A stretch of 64,000 bases of DNA from Symsagittifera roscoffensis (GCF_963678635.1 NC_087069.1:47012276-47076275), one strand, 5' to 3'. Positions 11,791 to 23,279 are shown, numbered from the stretch's first letter. Program-made: numbers and translations. The notes: generated by a model from the sequence alone, not told the origin.

Positions 11791-12027
11791 TGTTGTGATT
11801 GGATCTTTGCATGTTGTTGGGATTTTGCATTTTTTGCAAACCTTTTTACCTTAATTAGATTTAGATAACAGGTTACTCTTATATGACCTTCACTGGCCAT
11901 TCTCTCCGGCGGAGAGAATGATCTCTCATTGTTTTAATGTTTTAACTTACCGACTAATTCACTTTAATTCTTTATTCTTTTAATAGTTTTAACTTAGAAT
12001 TAGCTACAACAAAGTAATATTTTATCA
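11791..12027 (+). repeat. 3' LTR (237 bp)
   Basis: Full-length match to the 5' LTR, with a small insertion near its start (around 11808-11822). Directly preceded by AGAGGAA and followed by the right target duplication GTAAG (12028-12032). Confidence 0.9.
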
Positions 12028-12598
12028 GTAAGCGTCTTGTATTGTATTGAAAAGAACAAATTGGTGGCCATATTGCATCTTGGACTGACTTATCTAGCCA
12101 TTTAGGAATGTTATCAGAGCGCATTATATGGCGCTTTACTTATTTTTAAATGGCAAAAAAATCAAACCCCCATAATTTGAAAATAACTTAATCACATGTT
12201 TTTGTTTGAACGTGGGATAAAGATTTTTTTTCACATGTTTTATAAAATTGTCAAAGAGGGTGAACGTAAGGATGAAGCTTGATAGGAAAACAAACACAGC
12301 CCAAGCATAAAACGTCCGTCCCTTTTTTCGAACGCCGAAACAACAATTCAATGAAAAATTTCCCATAAATCATTATCACAAACTTAAGCTTTTTTGCAGT
12401 TTCCCGTTCTATCTGCTAAAAGCTAATATTATCTGTAGCTACTTTGCTTAGGAAATGGTTCAAAAAATTTTTGTTCACATTGGTATGTTTTAGTTTGCTT
12501 TTTGCCTTTAAAATATAAATGATGGACAAATTTCAAATGTTTTTTTTTTCAATCTTTTCTCGCTAGTGAACCAAACCGAACATTTTGGGGAGGGTTCT

Positions 12599-12983
12599 CA
12601 TGCTTGAAGGACCGAATACTTGAAAAGTTTCAACCAATCAAAATCGCTAAGCGTTTCTATTGGCTGATTGCCTTTCTTACAAAATCGCAGTCAATATTAA
12701 CAGAAAATGTATTACATCAGTGGAAAATAATCGAAATTATTACAAATTGCGTGTTACAGCCGCATTACTATTCAGATAATCATCAAGATTAATGACTTCA
12801 AAATAATATGAATTTTTCAGTCTTGAAAAAGTATCTACTTATTAGCTAATCGGTCAATAATAACACTAATGGCCTGAATGTTTTTTCTTACTTTGAGATT
12901 TTTGTGATATATTTTGAGATTTTGAATAGTCAATTTTGATTGGCTGAAAGCAAGCTAAAATTAATTTCAAGCACTCGGTCCTT
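12599..12983. mobile_element. MITE with TIR CATGCTTGAAGGACCGAAT, copy 1 (right end cut)
   Basis: The left end begins CATGCTTGAAGGACCGAA; the right end is the inverted form but stops at GGTCCTTC, exactly at the tandem-duplication junction. Internal sub-terminal inverted bases include CCAATCAAAAT / ATTTTGATTGG. Confidence 0.85.
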
Positions 12984-13906
12984 CTTGGTGCTATTGTTGG
13001 TGATTTGTCTAATTTCAGTTGCTTACTCAGTAGTGCAAAAAAATCTCTTTCTCTGTCCTCAAAAGGGGGAGAAAGGACTCAGTTATTTCGTATTTTACTT
13101 ATCGGGCACTAATTTAAATTTTTCCTTATTTTGCATTTTTTGCAAACCTTTTTACCCTAATTAGATTTAGATAACAGGTTACTCTTATATGACCTTCACT
13201 GGCCATTCTCTCCGGCGGAGAGAATGATCTCTCATTGTTTTAATGTTTTAACTTACCGACTAATTCACTTTAATTCTTTATTCTTTTAATAGTTTTAACT
13301 TAGAAAGAGCTACAACAAAGTATTATTTTATCAGTAAACGTCTTGTATTGTATTGAAAAGAACAAATTGGTGGCCATATTGCATCTTGGACTGACTTATC
13401 TAGCCATTTAGGAATGTCATCAGAGCGCATTTTATCGCGCTTTACTTATTTTTAAATGGCAAACAAAATTCAAACCCCCATAATTTGAAAATAACATAAT
13501 CACATGTTTTTGTTTGAGCTTAGGATAAAGATTTTTTTTCACATGGTTTATAAAATTGTCAAAGAGGGTGAACGTAAGGTTGAAGCTTGATAGGAAAACA
13601 AACAGAGCCCAAGCATAAAACTTTCGTCCTTTTCTTCGAACGCCGAAACAACAATTCAATGAAAAATTTCCCATAAATCATTATCACAAACTTAAGCTCT
13701 TTTGCAGTTTCCCGTTCTATCTGCTAAAAGCTAAAATTATCTGTAGCTACTTTGCTTAGGGAATGGTTCAAAAAATTTTTGTTCACATTGGTATGTTTTA
13801 GTTTGCTTTTTGCCTTGAAAATATAAGTGATGGACAAATTTCAAACGTTTTTTTTTTCAATCTTTTCTCGCTAGTGAACCAAACCGAACATTTTGGGGAT
13901 GGTTCT

Positions 13907-14299
13907 CATGCTTGAAGGACCGAATGCTTGAAAAGTTTCAACCAATCAAAATCGCTAAGCGTTTCTATTGGCTGATTGCCTTTCTCACAAAATCGAAGTC
14001 AATATTAACAGAAAATGTATTACATCAGTGGAAAATAATCGAAAATATTACAAATTGCGGGTTACAGCCGCATTACTATTCAGATAATCATCAAGATTAA
14101 TGACTTCAAAATAATAAGATTTTTTCAGTCTTGAAAACGTATCTACTTTTTACCTAATCGGTCAATAATAACACTAATGGCCTGCATTTATTTTCTTACT
14201 TTGAGATTTTTGTGATTTATTTTGAGATTTTGATTACTCAATTTTGATTGGCTGAAATTAAGCTAAAATTAATTTTAAGCATTCGGTCCTTCAAGCATG
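13907..14299. mobile_element. Same MITE, copy 2, complete (393 bp)
   Basis: Both terminal repeats are present: CATGCTTGAAGGACCGAATG on the left and its complement ending TTCAAGCATG at 14299. Superfamily not assigned because the target duplication is ambiguous. Confidence 0.88.
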
Positions 14300-14315
14300 A
14301 GGGATGCCATCGAAC

Positions 14316-14640
14316 GTTTCGACTGTACATGATATTTTTTTCGACTGTTTGTGACTACTCTTTCAACTGCGACGACCTATTTTTCGAATGTGTTCGACTT
14401 ATGTTTCAACTGCGCTCTTGACTGTGCTCAACCTGTGTTTCGACTCTGCTCAATTTTTGACTTTCGGGACCAAGATTGGCAACAATTTTTTTTGTGATTT
14501 GTGATTGACCCATGTTTCGACTTTTACAATCAAAACTGCGTGTAATTAAGCAATGCTAGATCAATGCTTTGACTTTTACGACTTAATTATGTATGGTTCT
14601 ACTACGCTCGCCCCATGTTTCGATCAATTTCAGGGATTTC
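14316..14640. repeat. Degenerate short repeats around TTTCGACTGTGCTC
   Basis: Roughly ten variants of GTTTCGACT / CTGTGCTCAAC follow each other with irregular spacing. A similar GTCGAG-rich stretch occurs at 2655-2800. Confidence 0.6.
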
Positions 14641-15141
14641 GTTAAGTGTTGTTCTTCAATTATAATTCAAATGGACAAACCCGACAAAAAATAATGAACC
14701 TAAATAAATAAATTTTTTATTGGTTGAAAAAAAATTTTTTGTCAAGAATCATAATTCATAGGTAAAAGTATAAAACATTGGAAAATCTTTTTGAAAGAAA
14801 AAACATATTATAATTTCAATTGCGCCAAAAGTCCACCGGAAATCGAAAATTTTTCACATCAGCATGCTTGAAGAGCGGCACCAATTTGGAAGAACTCAGA
14901 ATTTGTACATAAATTCCAATAGGCATACAGTTTGAGTTTCACCAATTTACTTAAGTTGTAAAAGTTAACGCGGCTTTCCAGGCAAAAATCTGTACCTTCA
15001 TGACTTCCAAAATTGAAATATTTCTTCAGCAATCCAACTCATTATACTTTGCGCAGTTGAATCTAAGAAAAACCTTTGAAATTATCAGTTTCAGGAGTTA
15101 ACTTTTTTTTACTCTTTTTTGAATAATTGAACTTGTTATAG
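14641..15141. other. Presumed intron upstream of exon B
   Basis: AT-rich; ends in the acceptor TTGTTATAG. Nothing else recognised. Confidence 0.5.
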
Positions 15142-15306
15142 TCGACTATGGAGACTGTCTCAAATCCGCCGACTGTCCCGAATACGCCTATTGCATCATA
15201 AGAAATCGTCAATGCCAAAGAAAACCTTGTGAGAAAGACGAAGACTGTCAAGATATGTCTCGTTTTTACTGTGCGGCTTACGACGATGGTGTTGGATGCA
15301 TGTACA
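15142..15306 (+). CDS. Internal exon encoding an eight-cysteine module (exon B)
   Basis: The exon is 165 nt, bounded by acceptor TTGTTATAG and donor GTATGT (15307), with both borders in phase 1. Its translation has cysteines spaced C-x5-C-x5-C-x6-C-x4-C-x5-C-x7-C-x8-C with a SADC motif and a PEYAY segment between cysteines 2 and 3, closely matching exon A. Splicing A directly to B keeps the frame. The protein is therefore likely extracellular with repeated disulphide modules. The intervening 11.8 kb includes the 7.3-kb gypsy element, a MITE and the 1.3-kb duplication, so the ancestral intron was much shorter. Further exons are not established. Confidence 0.72.
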
Positions 15307-15759
15307 GTATGTGTGCCAAATACATTCAATCATCAAATTTTTTTACCGTTTGTCAATGTGAGAGATTAGATTTCTTATCCTCGCACTAGTTTTCTTATGA
15401 CCTAAGCTCAATCCTAGTTTAAAAATGCCAGGGTTTAAAGATAGCTAATTTGGTCACTGTGTGATAAACAATTCGCGCAAACCCCTACTTTTGTATGAAT
15501 GCGTAGAGTTGGTGGCAAATTAGCGAGTTTTTTACAGTTCCAAGTTATTTTTACAGTTCCAAGTCAAAAACAGTTCCAAGTTATTTTTTTTGTATTCTGC
15601 AAAACGTACGGAAAAAATTTTTATAAAAGAAAAGCTTCAACTGATTTTTTGTAGCTTTAAATCCATTTCTTATTTAAGAACAAAATATTCTTGACTTCAA
15701 AAAATCAAGATTGTTTTTTTTTCAGCAAAAAATCAAATATTAAAGCAGGGGTCAAATTA
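15307..15759. other. No gene recognised
   Basis: Presumed intron. Contains three near-adjacent copies of ACAGTTCCAAGT around 15534-15580. Confidence 0.5.
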
Positions 15760-16090
15760 AGGGGGGCGGACGTCCTCTCTTTGGGGATTCGACCCCCTGC
15801 TGGCTTAAAGGGTGGCCCTTTTGTACTATTTTGAGATATTCAGTTTTGGCAGACTGAACCTAGAATTTTCTAATGGCGCCTTATGCGCGTTTAGTTTTAA
15901 TTTTGAGGGGAAGCGCATTTTGAAACAACGCGAGTTTCTGGCCAACATTTTCCAATAAGTTCCTAAAAACGCTTTTTGTTTGAAACTTTGCCTACGGCGC
16001 AGAACATTTGGCCAAAGCAGGTTCTTTTTACTGCTCTGGGAGAGCTCGGAAAGTCAATTCGATCGACCTATAAAAAAGTCGACAACATTC
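15760..16090 (+). repeat. Dispersed repeat family B, copy 1
   Basis: Aligns with the reverse complement of 24240-24560. Shared blocks are GATTCGACCCCCT, the CCTTTTGTACTATTTTGA run, and CTGGGAGAGCTCGGAAA. The two copies are strongly diverged. Confidence 0.75.
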
Positions 16091-17337
16091 AAGAAAATTT
16101 TTTTGAAACCCCCCCCCATTCGAGAAAATCCTAGATCCGAGACTGTATTTAAATTATTTAGCCCAATAACACGTTTTTATTTCTTTTCAATATGTTATTG
16201 CCTGCACAGTAAGCTCATCTGCCTCCTGGAACCTTAAAATTACATCCTGTCAGTTGTTGGAATTTCTAGTTTTTTTGTAGACTCATATTAATTTTTTTTA
16301 TCATTTTTGGTTTTATTTTGTGACTCAAAATTTAGCTTGAAACAAATTTTAAAAAGAGTAGCCTGTCATCAGTCTAAATCTTAGCAGCTTTCACAATTTT
16401 TTACCCCCACAAAGCAGGGTAACAATTTAAATTGGCCGAATTAGCCGTTTTCAAACCCCGACTTTACAAAAAAGATGATAGCAGTTGGATATTTTATTTC
16501 AGTTGAGCTCCAGACAACAATATTTTTCAGATGGTACAAATTTGTCAAATTTGTATAGTTAAAAATTCGCAAACTGCAGAAAAATTTAACCCATTTCCTA
16601 CTCATAACTATTCTGTAATTTAAGAAAAGAAGGAAACATTTGTACTACCAAAATCATTTTGCAACAAATTCAAATTTAACGTCATTAACGGATGTTGAGA
16701 TGAAAAATGTTTTTTTTGAACTGATTGTTTCAGAACCTGGGGTTAGAAATTAGCTGCTTGCAAGAAGCCATATCCAATGACAGTAAGTCGGTTTGAAAAA
16801 AAAACCAAGTTAACAAAGCAACACAAACGTTTTGAAAAAGTTATTGCTTCCAGGAAGTTGTTCAGGATTTTTTCTTCTGAACACCGAGGCAGGCAACTAA
16901 ACACAAGTAATACCCAGAAACTGTCTAATTTTGGGGATTTATGCTTAGTTTTCGTTGTCGATGGCATCCTCAAAATCGATTTCTCGGACCAGATTTGTAA
17001 AATGAGACAATTATTAGTCTTCCTCTTATGACGAGCTTCTGATTAATTCTTTGAAACAATTTAGCTGATGTAGGTGCACGATTTTGTGTCTGTATGTTCC
17101 TGGATTCCAGAGATATGTCTTCAAACTTGTTAACGTTTTGTCGGAACGATCAAAGAAATTGAAAGAACAAACGGATCGTCCTTTTTGCAAAACCGCTTAA
17201 AATTCACAAAATTCATAGATCGGCCACGTAATGGTGAAATTTTAAAAGTTTAATTAGGTACAATTGCAAAAATTTTACGCAATTCCCTTAAAAGCTGCAC
17301 AAAAATTTTTATCTAATCCAGTTGTTTCTTCATGTGC
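16091..17337. other. No gene supported
   Basis: AT-rich. A short segment at 16734-16782 sits between a good acceptor (TTGTTTCAG) and a good donor (GTAAGT) and could be a small exon. In the phase left by exon B it would read five residues and then stop, so it could also be a terminal exon; support is too weak to annotate. Confidence 0.4.
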
Positions 17338-18150
17338 ACCCGGATTAACCAAAAACGCTTATCATACAATTTTTATTTATGAAAAAATGCTTATCATGCA
17401 ATTTCGCACAATTCCATAGATACTGTTAGGAAAACTCTAAGACTAACATTTTTTCATTAATGGAAATTGTAGGAAAAGCATTTTTTCATAAAACAAAAAG
17501 TTAATTTTTTTGAAATTTTATTTCTCAAAATTTTTGGGATGTGTTTGTGACCGAACACAAGTGACTAAAACTATGGTTTACTCAAAACTAGAGCCAGCAA
17601 AAGGGTTGATCGTCTGGCACTTACAATGCATTGGAAACGACCTGAATTGTGTATGAGTTCACTTCACAAATCGTATACAGAAAGTCTCAAACTTTTAAAT
17701 TTTCACAAAAATTTTCAAAGATGATTACTTATAAAATTAGATTTTTCAAGTTATCAGACGTTCATCAAGGCATATATAAACATGCCATACAAAAATATAT
17801 TTGTTTTAGCCTGTTTAAATAATATACCAGAGAAACGAATGAAAAATCCAATTTATGTGTATCCAGGACTAAGTTATGTAGACAAAAAATTAAAAAACTA
17901 AAATTTTGTAAATGCTTGTTTGAGTACTAAAATGAATTTGCGGTTGAAAAAAAAAACAAATTTGGGGAAATTTCCAACTTACTTGGAAAAATTTTTGTTG
18001 TCACCACCAAAAAAATGTTAGTCATACAATTTTCATTTATAGAAATTGTATGATAACAATTTTTTTTCCGAAGAAAAAAACATTGTTTTTTTTCATCATC
18101 AGACTGTTTTCGATGGTTCTTTGGTCCCGTAATTAAGAACTTATTTTTTT
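17338..18150 (+). mobile_element. Non-autonomous TIR element, CCCGGGTTGA family, long form copy 1
   Basis: Begins ACCCGGATTAACC and contains repeated sub-terminal motifs of the type AATGCTTATCATACAATTT in both orientations. The interior (17520-17930) matches the reverse complement of 27240-27650, including TTTTGAGTAAACCATGGTTT and the GATGATTACTT / CAATCATC region. No transposase frame is visible. Confidence 0.75.
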
Positions 18151-18159
18151 CAACTGTGT

Positions 18160-18275
18160 AATCTTGACTCACCCTCAACCAACGAGCACGGATAATGATG
18201 GGCCTCGAACATCCGACCTTTCGATTGAGATGGTGAGACGTAACCACTTCAGCGCTGTTCCCCATTACCTTGCGC
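18160..18275 (-). mobile_element. tRNA-derived SINE head
   Basis: On the minus strand the segment reads like a decayed tRNA: an A-box-like GAAGTGGTTACG followed at tRNA-like distance by the B-box-like GATGTTCGAGGCCC, with CTCAATCGAAAGGTC between them in the anticodon-arm position. No intact acceptor stem is formed, so it is not a functional tRNA gene. It adjoins the end of the TIR element. Confidence 0.55.
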
Positions 18276-18565
18276 CCTAAATTTGATGACAATTGAATTA
18301 ATTGAACAAAGTTGACAATGTGGAAAATTGTGAAGCTGCACAAGAGCCTTTCCATTGTTTTTGAGTAAATTTTTTGACTCTCGGCCCTTAACGTTATTTC
18401 ACAGATCGAAAATGAATTTACATTTTCTAATGAAATCATCATTTCACAATGTTTAATGAATTTGATGTTCTGCAAAATTGTCAAATCAATGGCCTGGAAC
18501 CGAATCTATTTTTGTTCCGAACACGAGGGAAAGTTTGTTGGCACAGCTGTAGACCGCTCCGTTTT

Positions 18566-18879
18566 TGTTATCGCGCCGGCTCCACCTTGATCGCGAAAGT
18601 CGCGCCTGAACTTTTACGGCCGCGAAACTCTATAAGTTGCAAATTTCAGTCGAGCTGGTGGCACGGGTTCTGCTGCTGCATGTCGGGTGACACCAGCCGC
18701 GCCATTTGAAGGGGTCGGGCCAATCGTCGCGAATCAATAATTTTTCGAAAAACTGGAAATGCAATCTTTTGGCCTTGAAAATGGGGACATGCCAAAAGTT
18801 TGAGACCAAAGTCTGGACATGACAAAATTTTTATGTGATAGTCTGCCAAAAGTTTGCGCAACTTAACCCGGGGGGGGGG
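18566..18879 (+). repeat. Dispersed repeat family A, copy 2
   Basis: Direct-orientation match to 1888-2155, with an additional GC-rich block (about 18650-18705) and the same terminal AACCCGGG. Confidence 0.8.
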
Positions 18880-19286
18880 GGCATAGGCTAACACATTCTA
18901 TATAAAAATTTTAATCGAACGATCAAAGAGAAGGAAAGAACAAAAGGGAGCGTCCTTGTTGCGGAATCCGCTTACAATTCACAAAATCCACAGTTTGGCC
19001 TCGTAATGATACAAAATATTTTATGGGATAATCTATTTAGTTGCCTTTACAATCCCTATTCCTTTGTCGTCTTTTAATACGGTAGTTTTCTGTAAAAAGG
19101 ATCGAAAAACCGAATTTTGTACGTTTTTAAACAGGTAGCACAAGCGATATCAAACCAGTCAAAAATCTACTAAAACTCCTATGAAAAAACGCTGAAACAC
19201 TTGCAAAATTTTAATGGTGTTTCATGCATACCTCAACTTGAATCACTCGAAGCCCTAGACGAAACGAAGCAGAAGATTCGTAAGCC
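18880..19286. other. No gene recognised
   Basis: AT-rich sequence between repeat A and the LINE. The last 90 bases could be the decayed 5' part of the LINE. Confidence 0.4.
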
Positions 19287-21423
19287 TTGGCGTACTATAC
19301 AGTACTATACTTCTACAGTTTTGGGTCAGGAGATTATGACCGGATTGTTGGTGCCATGAAAGATCGGCCCTTCAACCCCCAATGCTACACCAATGTTGAC
19401 AATATGTCCAACGAACTTCAAGACTACTTAACCGACTTGATAGACACTCACGTCCCAAAAAGAACCAAATATCGTCAATCGCTACCACCTTGGATTACAC
19501 CGAGTACATCACAACAGATGAAAATGCTCAACACGCAAAAGAGGTTACTCGAAAAACGACCAACTAGCTACCGAAAAAATATGGTCCTCAAACTAGAAAG
19601 CCAAATCACTGAATTATGTGAACATGATCGAATCTCATACCAAGAAAAAATTTTTGGTTCAAGAAATTGTGGTCAAATTTACAAGCACCTTAAGCATATC
19701 AATAGAGCTTCGAACATCCCGAAAACGATCAAGTTCAAAGACAAAATGACATCAATTCCAGAAGAAAAGGAAGAAATGTTTAACACATTTTTTCACTCAG
19801 TGTTCTCAGCCAAAGAGAACTACAACTTCCTTGACATAAAGTGCGAATCACCAACCCTAGCAAACTTCAGCGTTTCAAACAAAACAAAAAGTAATATTCT
19901 GGCAAGTATAGACACTACAAAAACTCGTGGACCAAATGGTCTACCTCCCGGGTTTTACCAACGATGCGGCAAACAAATGAGTAATATACTCAATAAGCTT
20001 TTCAATAATATTAAACGCATACGCAAAATCCCAACGAGTTGGAAAACAGCGGTTGTAACACCCATTCACAAAAAGAACGACCCAAAAGACGTTGAAAACT
20101 ATCGCCCAATCTCCTTTCTAAACATTGACAGCAAAATCTTTGAAAAATGCATGTTCTCTCCACTCTACGAGCACTTTAAAGACCATCTTTCCATAAACCA
20201 ACACGGTTTTGTAAAGAAACGCTCAGTTATGAGCAACATGCTCCAATTCCTAAATCGAATCTACAAAGCCCTGGATGAAAATCCCCATGATGAGATCATT
20301 GCTTTTTATTCTGATTTCTCCAAGGCCTTCGATGAAGTCCCCCACAAATAATTACTCCGAAAATTGAGTGATATTGCCTACTCGAAATCATCTACGACTA
20401 TCTCAGAAACCGAACGCAATTTGTTCGGGTTGATTTCTACACATCCACCGTCCTCGAAAAAACCAGCGGGGTACCCCAAGGTTCACTCCTGGGCCCACTC
20501 CTGTTCTGTGTTTTTATAAATGATCTCCATGAAGTCCTACGCTTCAGTGACCCTCAATATTTGCTGACGATCTAAAAACTCTATCTGTTGGACGCAAACA
20601 AGGCGAAATACAACTTGACTTAAGCAAAATCGAAGATTGGGTTAGACAAAACAACATGGAACTGGCATTCGAAAAATGCGCTCAAATAAACTTCAGAGGA
20701 GGTGTTGATATAAATCCATTTTTGATCGGAAATCGTGTACCTCAGCCAAAATCTATAAAAGATCTGGGTATTCACATGTTAGGAGATCTTAGTTGGAGCA
20801 CTCATCTAACCGAACGATTAAAGAAAGCAAACAAATTACTATACAGTCTAAGACGAGATGTAGCATATAACGTCAACATCTTTGTAAAACTGGGTCTCTA
20901 CAAATCAATATTACTACCAGTCCTAACATACGGCTGTAACTGTGCGAACTTTCTGAGAAAAGACCTACAAAAACTTGAATTTTTTCAAAAGAAAGTAGCA
21001 AAATGGATATCTGGAAAACACTGCCAAAAATACACTGATCGACTTAGAATGCTCAACATTTTACCTCTGCCAATGTTCCTACAAATCAATGACTTACTTT
21101 TGCTTTCAAAACTCTGCACTGACTACGAACACCACAGCATCCCACTTCCCGCAGCTAACAATACCCTTGACCGACGATTAGAGCCCTTCAAATTACCCAA
21201 AACTCGAACAGAAAAACGCTGGGGAGAATTCGTTTTTCGTACAACCAGAGTTGCAAATAGAATTGATCATTTAGTCAATTTCAGGATAGAACAGGGACTC
21301 AAACAGCGCATCACAACTCTTATGTGGAAATTCTACAGTGAAAAATACAGTACCCTCAACCTCTGCACTTGGCAGATATGCTGCGACTGCACAACGTGCA
21401 AAAATAACTGGACAATATTATAA
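19287..21423 (+). pseudogene. LINE ORF2 reverse transcriptase, three lesions
   Basis: The 19287-20348 frame covers the linker and RT fingers (TAVVTPIHKK, ENYRPIS, INQHGFVKKRS) to motif A (YSDFSKAFDEVPH, both Asp-type positions kept). A TAA at 20349, a frameshift near 20373 and a single-base loss at about 20560 split the rest. Between them motif B (TSGVPQGSLLGP) is readable near 20465, and motif C reads as FADD only across the last lesion. The 20656-21420 frame holds the thumb/C-terminal domain, including TYGC near residue 95 and a Cys cluster at the C-terminus. It would have performed target-primed reverse transcription. No endonuclease core is present. Confidence 0.9.
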
Positions 21424-21465
21424 ACTCTGTGGAAGAAATTCCCACCAGTATTCTACTGGAAAGCC

Positions 21466-21594
<129 letters not shown>

Positions 21595-21596
21595 TA

Positions 21597-22815
21597 ACAC
21601 ATTGGATGTTCGGTTGTTGTATATTTGAAAAAAAGCTTAATAAAAGCTTCATAGAGATTCAAACAAAAGTTATCTGTTTCTACAGACAGTTTTTGCTGAC
21701 CCAGTCCATTGTTTGTAAACTCAATGTCAAATTAATTGAAGGTCAATAATTTTTAGAAGGATTTTTTCATCTGAGAAAGTAAGACATACCTTGTCACAAA
21801 ACACCCTGAATTATCCAAATTGGCAAAAAAAGAAGTCAAGCTTCATTGGCTTAACATCAAAACCACTGCAAGGTTAATTAAACTAATTAAAGAGCAGTAT
21901 AAGATACATCTTAATTGTGTGTTCTTCTCAAAAAGATACGAGTAAAGTTCTAAAGTTATCCTAAGACCTTTTCTATTATCTTTTGTAGTCAAAAAACAAC
22001 TTTCTATCAATCAACTATTTCCAAAAAAGTGTTGGATGGAATTTTAACTTCTTTAGGATGTCTGGTATTGCTTCCATTGTGCAGATATACTTAGTTTTTC
22101 AAAACACCCATAGAGTATAACTTATTGCATTGCTTATATTTTATGCAGTTGGTTTGGAACAAACAATGCAAAAGTTTCACTTCATGTTATTAGCAGCAAT
22201 GCAATTCTTGCCAAATTTCAAAAGTTTGTTATTTTCACGATATTTTTTGGACCATATATGTAAATGCAGGTTTGCCACAATGCATTAACCATGCAAAATT
22301 GTGCAAACCATGGGGTACTTCAATGTTTTAGCAACCAGAGTCTTTCCCTCTCACTTATGTTCATTTACGAACAGAAACATGAAGTCTAAGAAAAAGGAAA
22401 AAGAAGAAACATCCAAACTTGGTGAATGGCAAAACGTTAGTCATACACTTTCCATAAAAATCATAGACCTTTCTTTCAATGTTTTGTACTTATTGAATTG
22501 TATGACAAGCATTTGTCTATATATGGAAGTTGCATCATACGCATTTTTGGTCAACCGAATATACAAATTTGAGGAGAAGCACGCTCCAAAAAAATGATTC
22601 AGCTCTTTTCTACATAATTTTTTCATATTACCAGGCGGCGCAAAAACTTGTTTAAATCGAAATAGGGTGTTTACTTTGTTTTGGGAGCACGATACAAAAT
22701 GGTCGATAAAGCCAAAATTTTGAACAAATTATGAAAATTGGAAAGCCTCTTGGAGGAAACACTAGATGCGTGCGTTGGCAAAATATTATAGTTGTGTCAA
22801 TGGCGGTTTTGAAAG
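21597..22815. other. No gene; one degenerate TIR-element fragment
   Basis: AT-rich. Around 22430-22560 the motifs GTTAGTCATACA...TTTCCATAAA and TATGGAAGTTGCATCATACGC...TTTTTGGTCAACC are arranged as inverted ends and resemble the CCCGGGTTGA family, so this is probably an old copy. Confidence 0.45.
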
Positions 22816-23279
22816 GGGGTTGAGAAATTAGACGATACGCAAATTAGACGGAGGTACTTAAAAGGAATATAGACGACTTTGCAAAACTGCAATTGTGAGA
22901 AAATAGACGAAAGTGAGAGAGATTAAAATTGTTTGCAGACAAACTGCGCGAGAAAAATATAATTGTCTGTAGACAACAGTTAAATTTCGGTAGCAAAAAA
23001 TTTTACAAGTCAATCATGCATATTTTATTCAATTCAAAACTCTCTTCTAGTATTCGGATTTGATATTTTTTTGACCATTTAAACTAATTGTTTTGATAGG
23101 TATTGACATTTTATGTTCTTTTTGTATTTATGAAACTTGACTCTTAAGAAATTTTTTTTGGCCCTTTCCTCTTCATAGCTCTTTCGTCTAAAATGCCAGA
23201 TCTGTAAAAAGTAAATTCCGTCTAATTTCGTTTTTGCTGCATCCGTCTAATTTGCTTATCGTCTAATTTCCTAGGCCCC
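22816..23279. mobile_element. 464-bp Mutator-like MITE with 10-bp target-site duplication
   Basis: The terminal inverted repeats are about 40 bp: the left includes GAAATTAGACGATACGCAAA and the right is its near-complement, and both ends begin GGGG. Identical 10-bp GTTTTGAAAG flanks both sides (22806-22815 and 23280-23289). Nine- to eleven-base duplications with GG-starting ends suggest the Mutator superfamily. There is no coding capacity. Confidence 0.85.

Larger units (their letters stand above)
4703..12027 (+). mobile_element. Ty3/gypsy LTR retrotransposon, decayed, with LTRs and 5-bp TSD
   Basis: The element runs from TGTTGTGATTG (4703) to ATTTTATCA (12027). The same 5 bp, GTAAG, flanks both ends (4698-4702 and 12028-12032), the expected integrase-made duplication. 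The 5' LTR is followed directly by TGGCGCTGTC, a primer-binding-site-like start. Coding order is Gag with zinc knuckles, protease, RT, RNase H, integrase and an acidic C-terminal tail, the Ty3/gypsy order. Many frameshifts, an internal duplication in RT and loss of catalytic residues show it is dead. The 3' end holds an extra partial copy of the 3' UTR plus LTR. Confidence 0.93.
11638..14287. repeat. Tandem duplication of gypsy 3' end plus flanking DNA, unit about 1.3 kb
   Basis: Unit 1 (11638-12983) contains 3' untranslated region, LTR, about 570 bases of flank and a MITE. Unit 2 (12984 to about 14287) repeats all of it, with a roughly 40-base deletion at the LTR start. The junction at 12983/12984 joins the MITE right terminal repeat to TTGGTGCTATTG, the same point at which the partial LTR at 11637 switches. 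Homologous ORFs at 12136/13432 (-) and 12604/13912 (+) are duplicates of non-coding flank. Confidence 0.93.

Noticed and set aside
12136-13674. Two related 76-80-codon ORFs on the minus strand that seem conserved between copies
   Set aside because: The similarity is explained by the recent tandem duplication of non-coding flank, not by selection.
16734-16782. 49-base candidate exon with good splice sites, possibly the end of the cysteine-rich gene
   Set aside because: In the phase supplied by exon B it gives only five residues and a stop; splice-like sites of this quality are common by chance.
18160-18275. Functional tRNA gene
   Set aside because: The boxes are recognisable but acceptor and D stems do not pair, so it is treated as a SINE remnant.
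17927-18484. 185-codon ORF on the minus strand
   Set aside because: Spans the end of a TIR element, the SINE head and unrelated sequence; composition is that of repeats and no domain is present.
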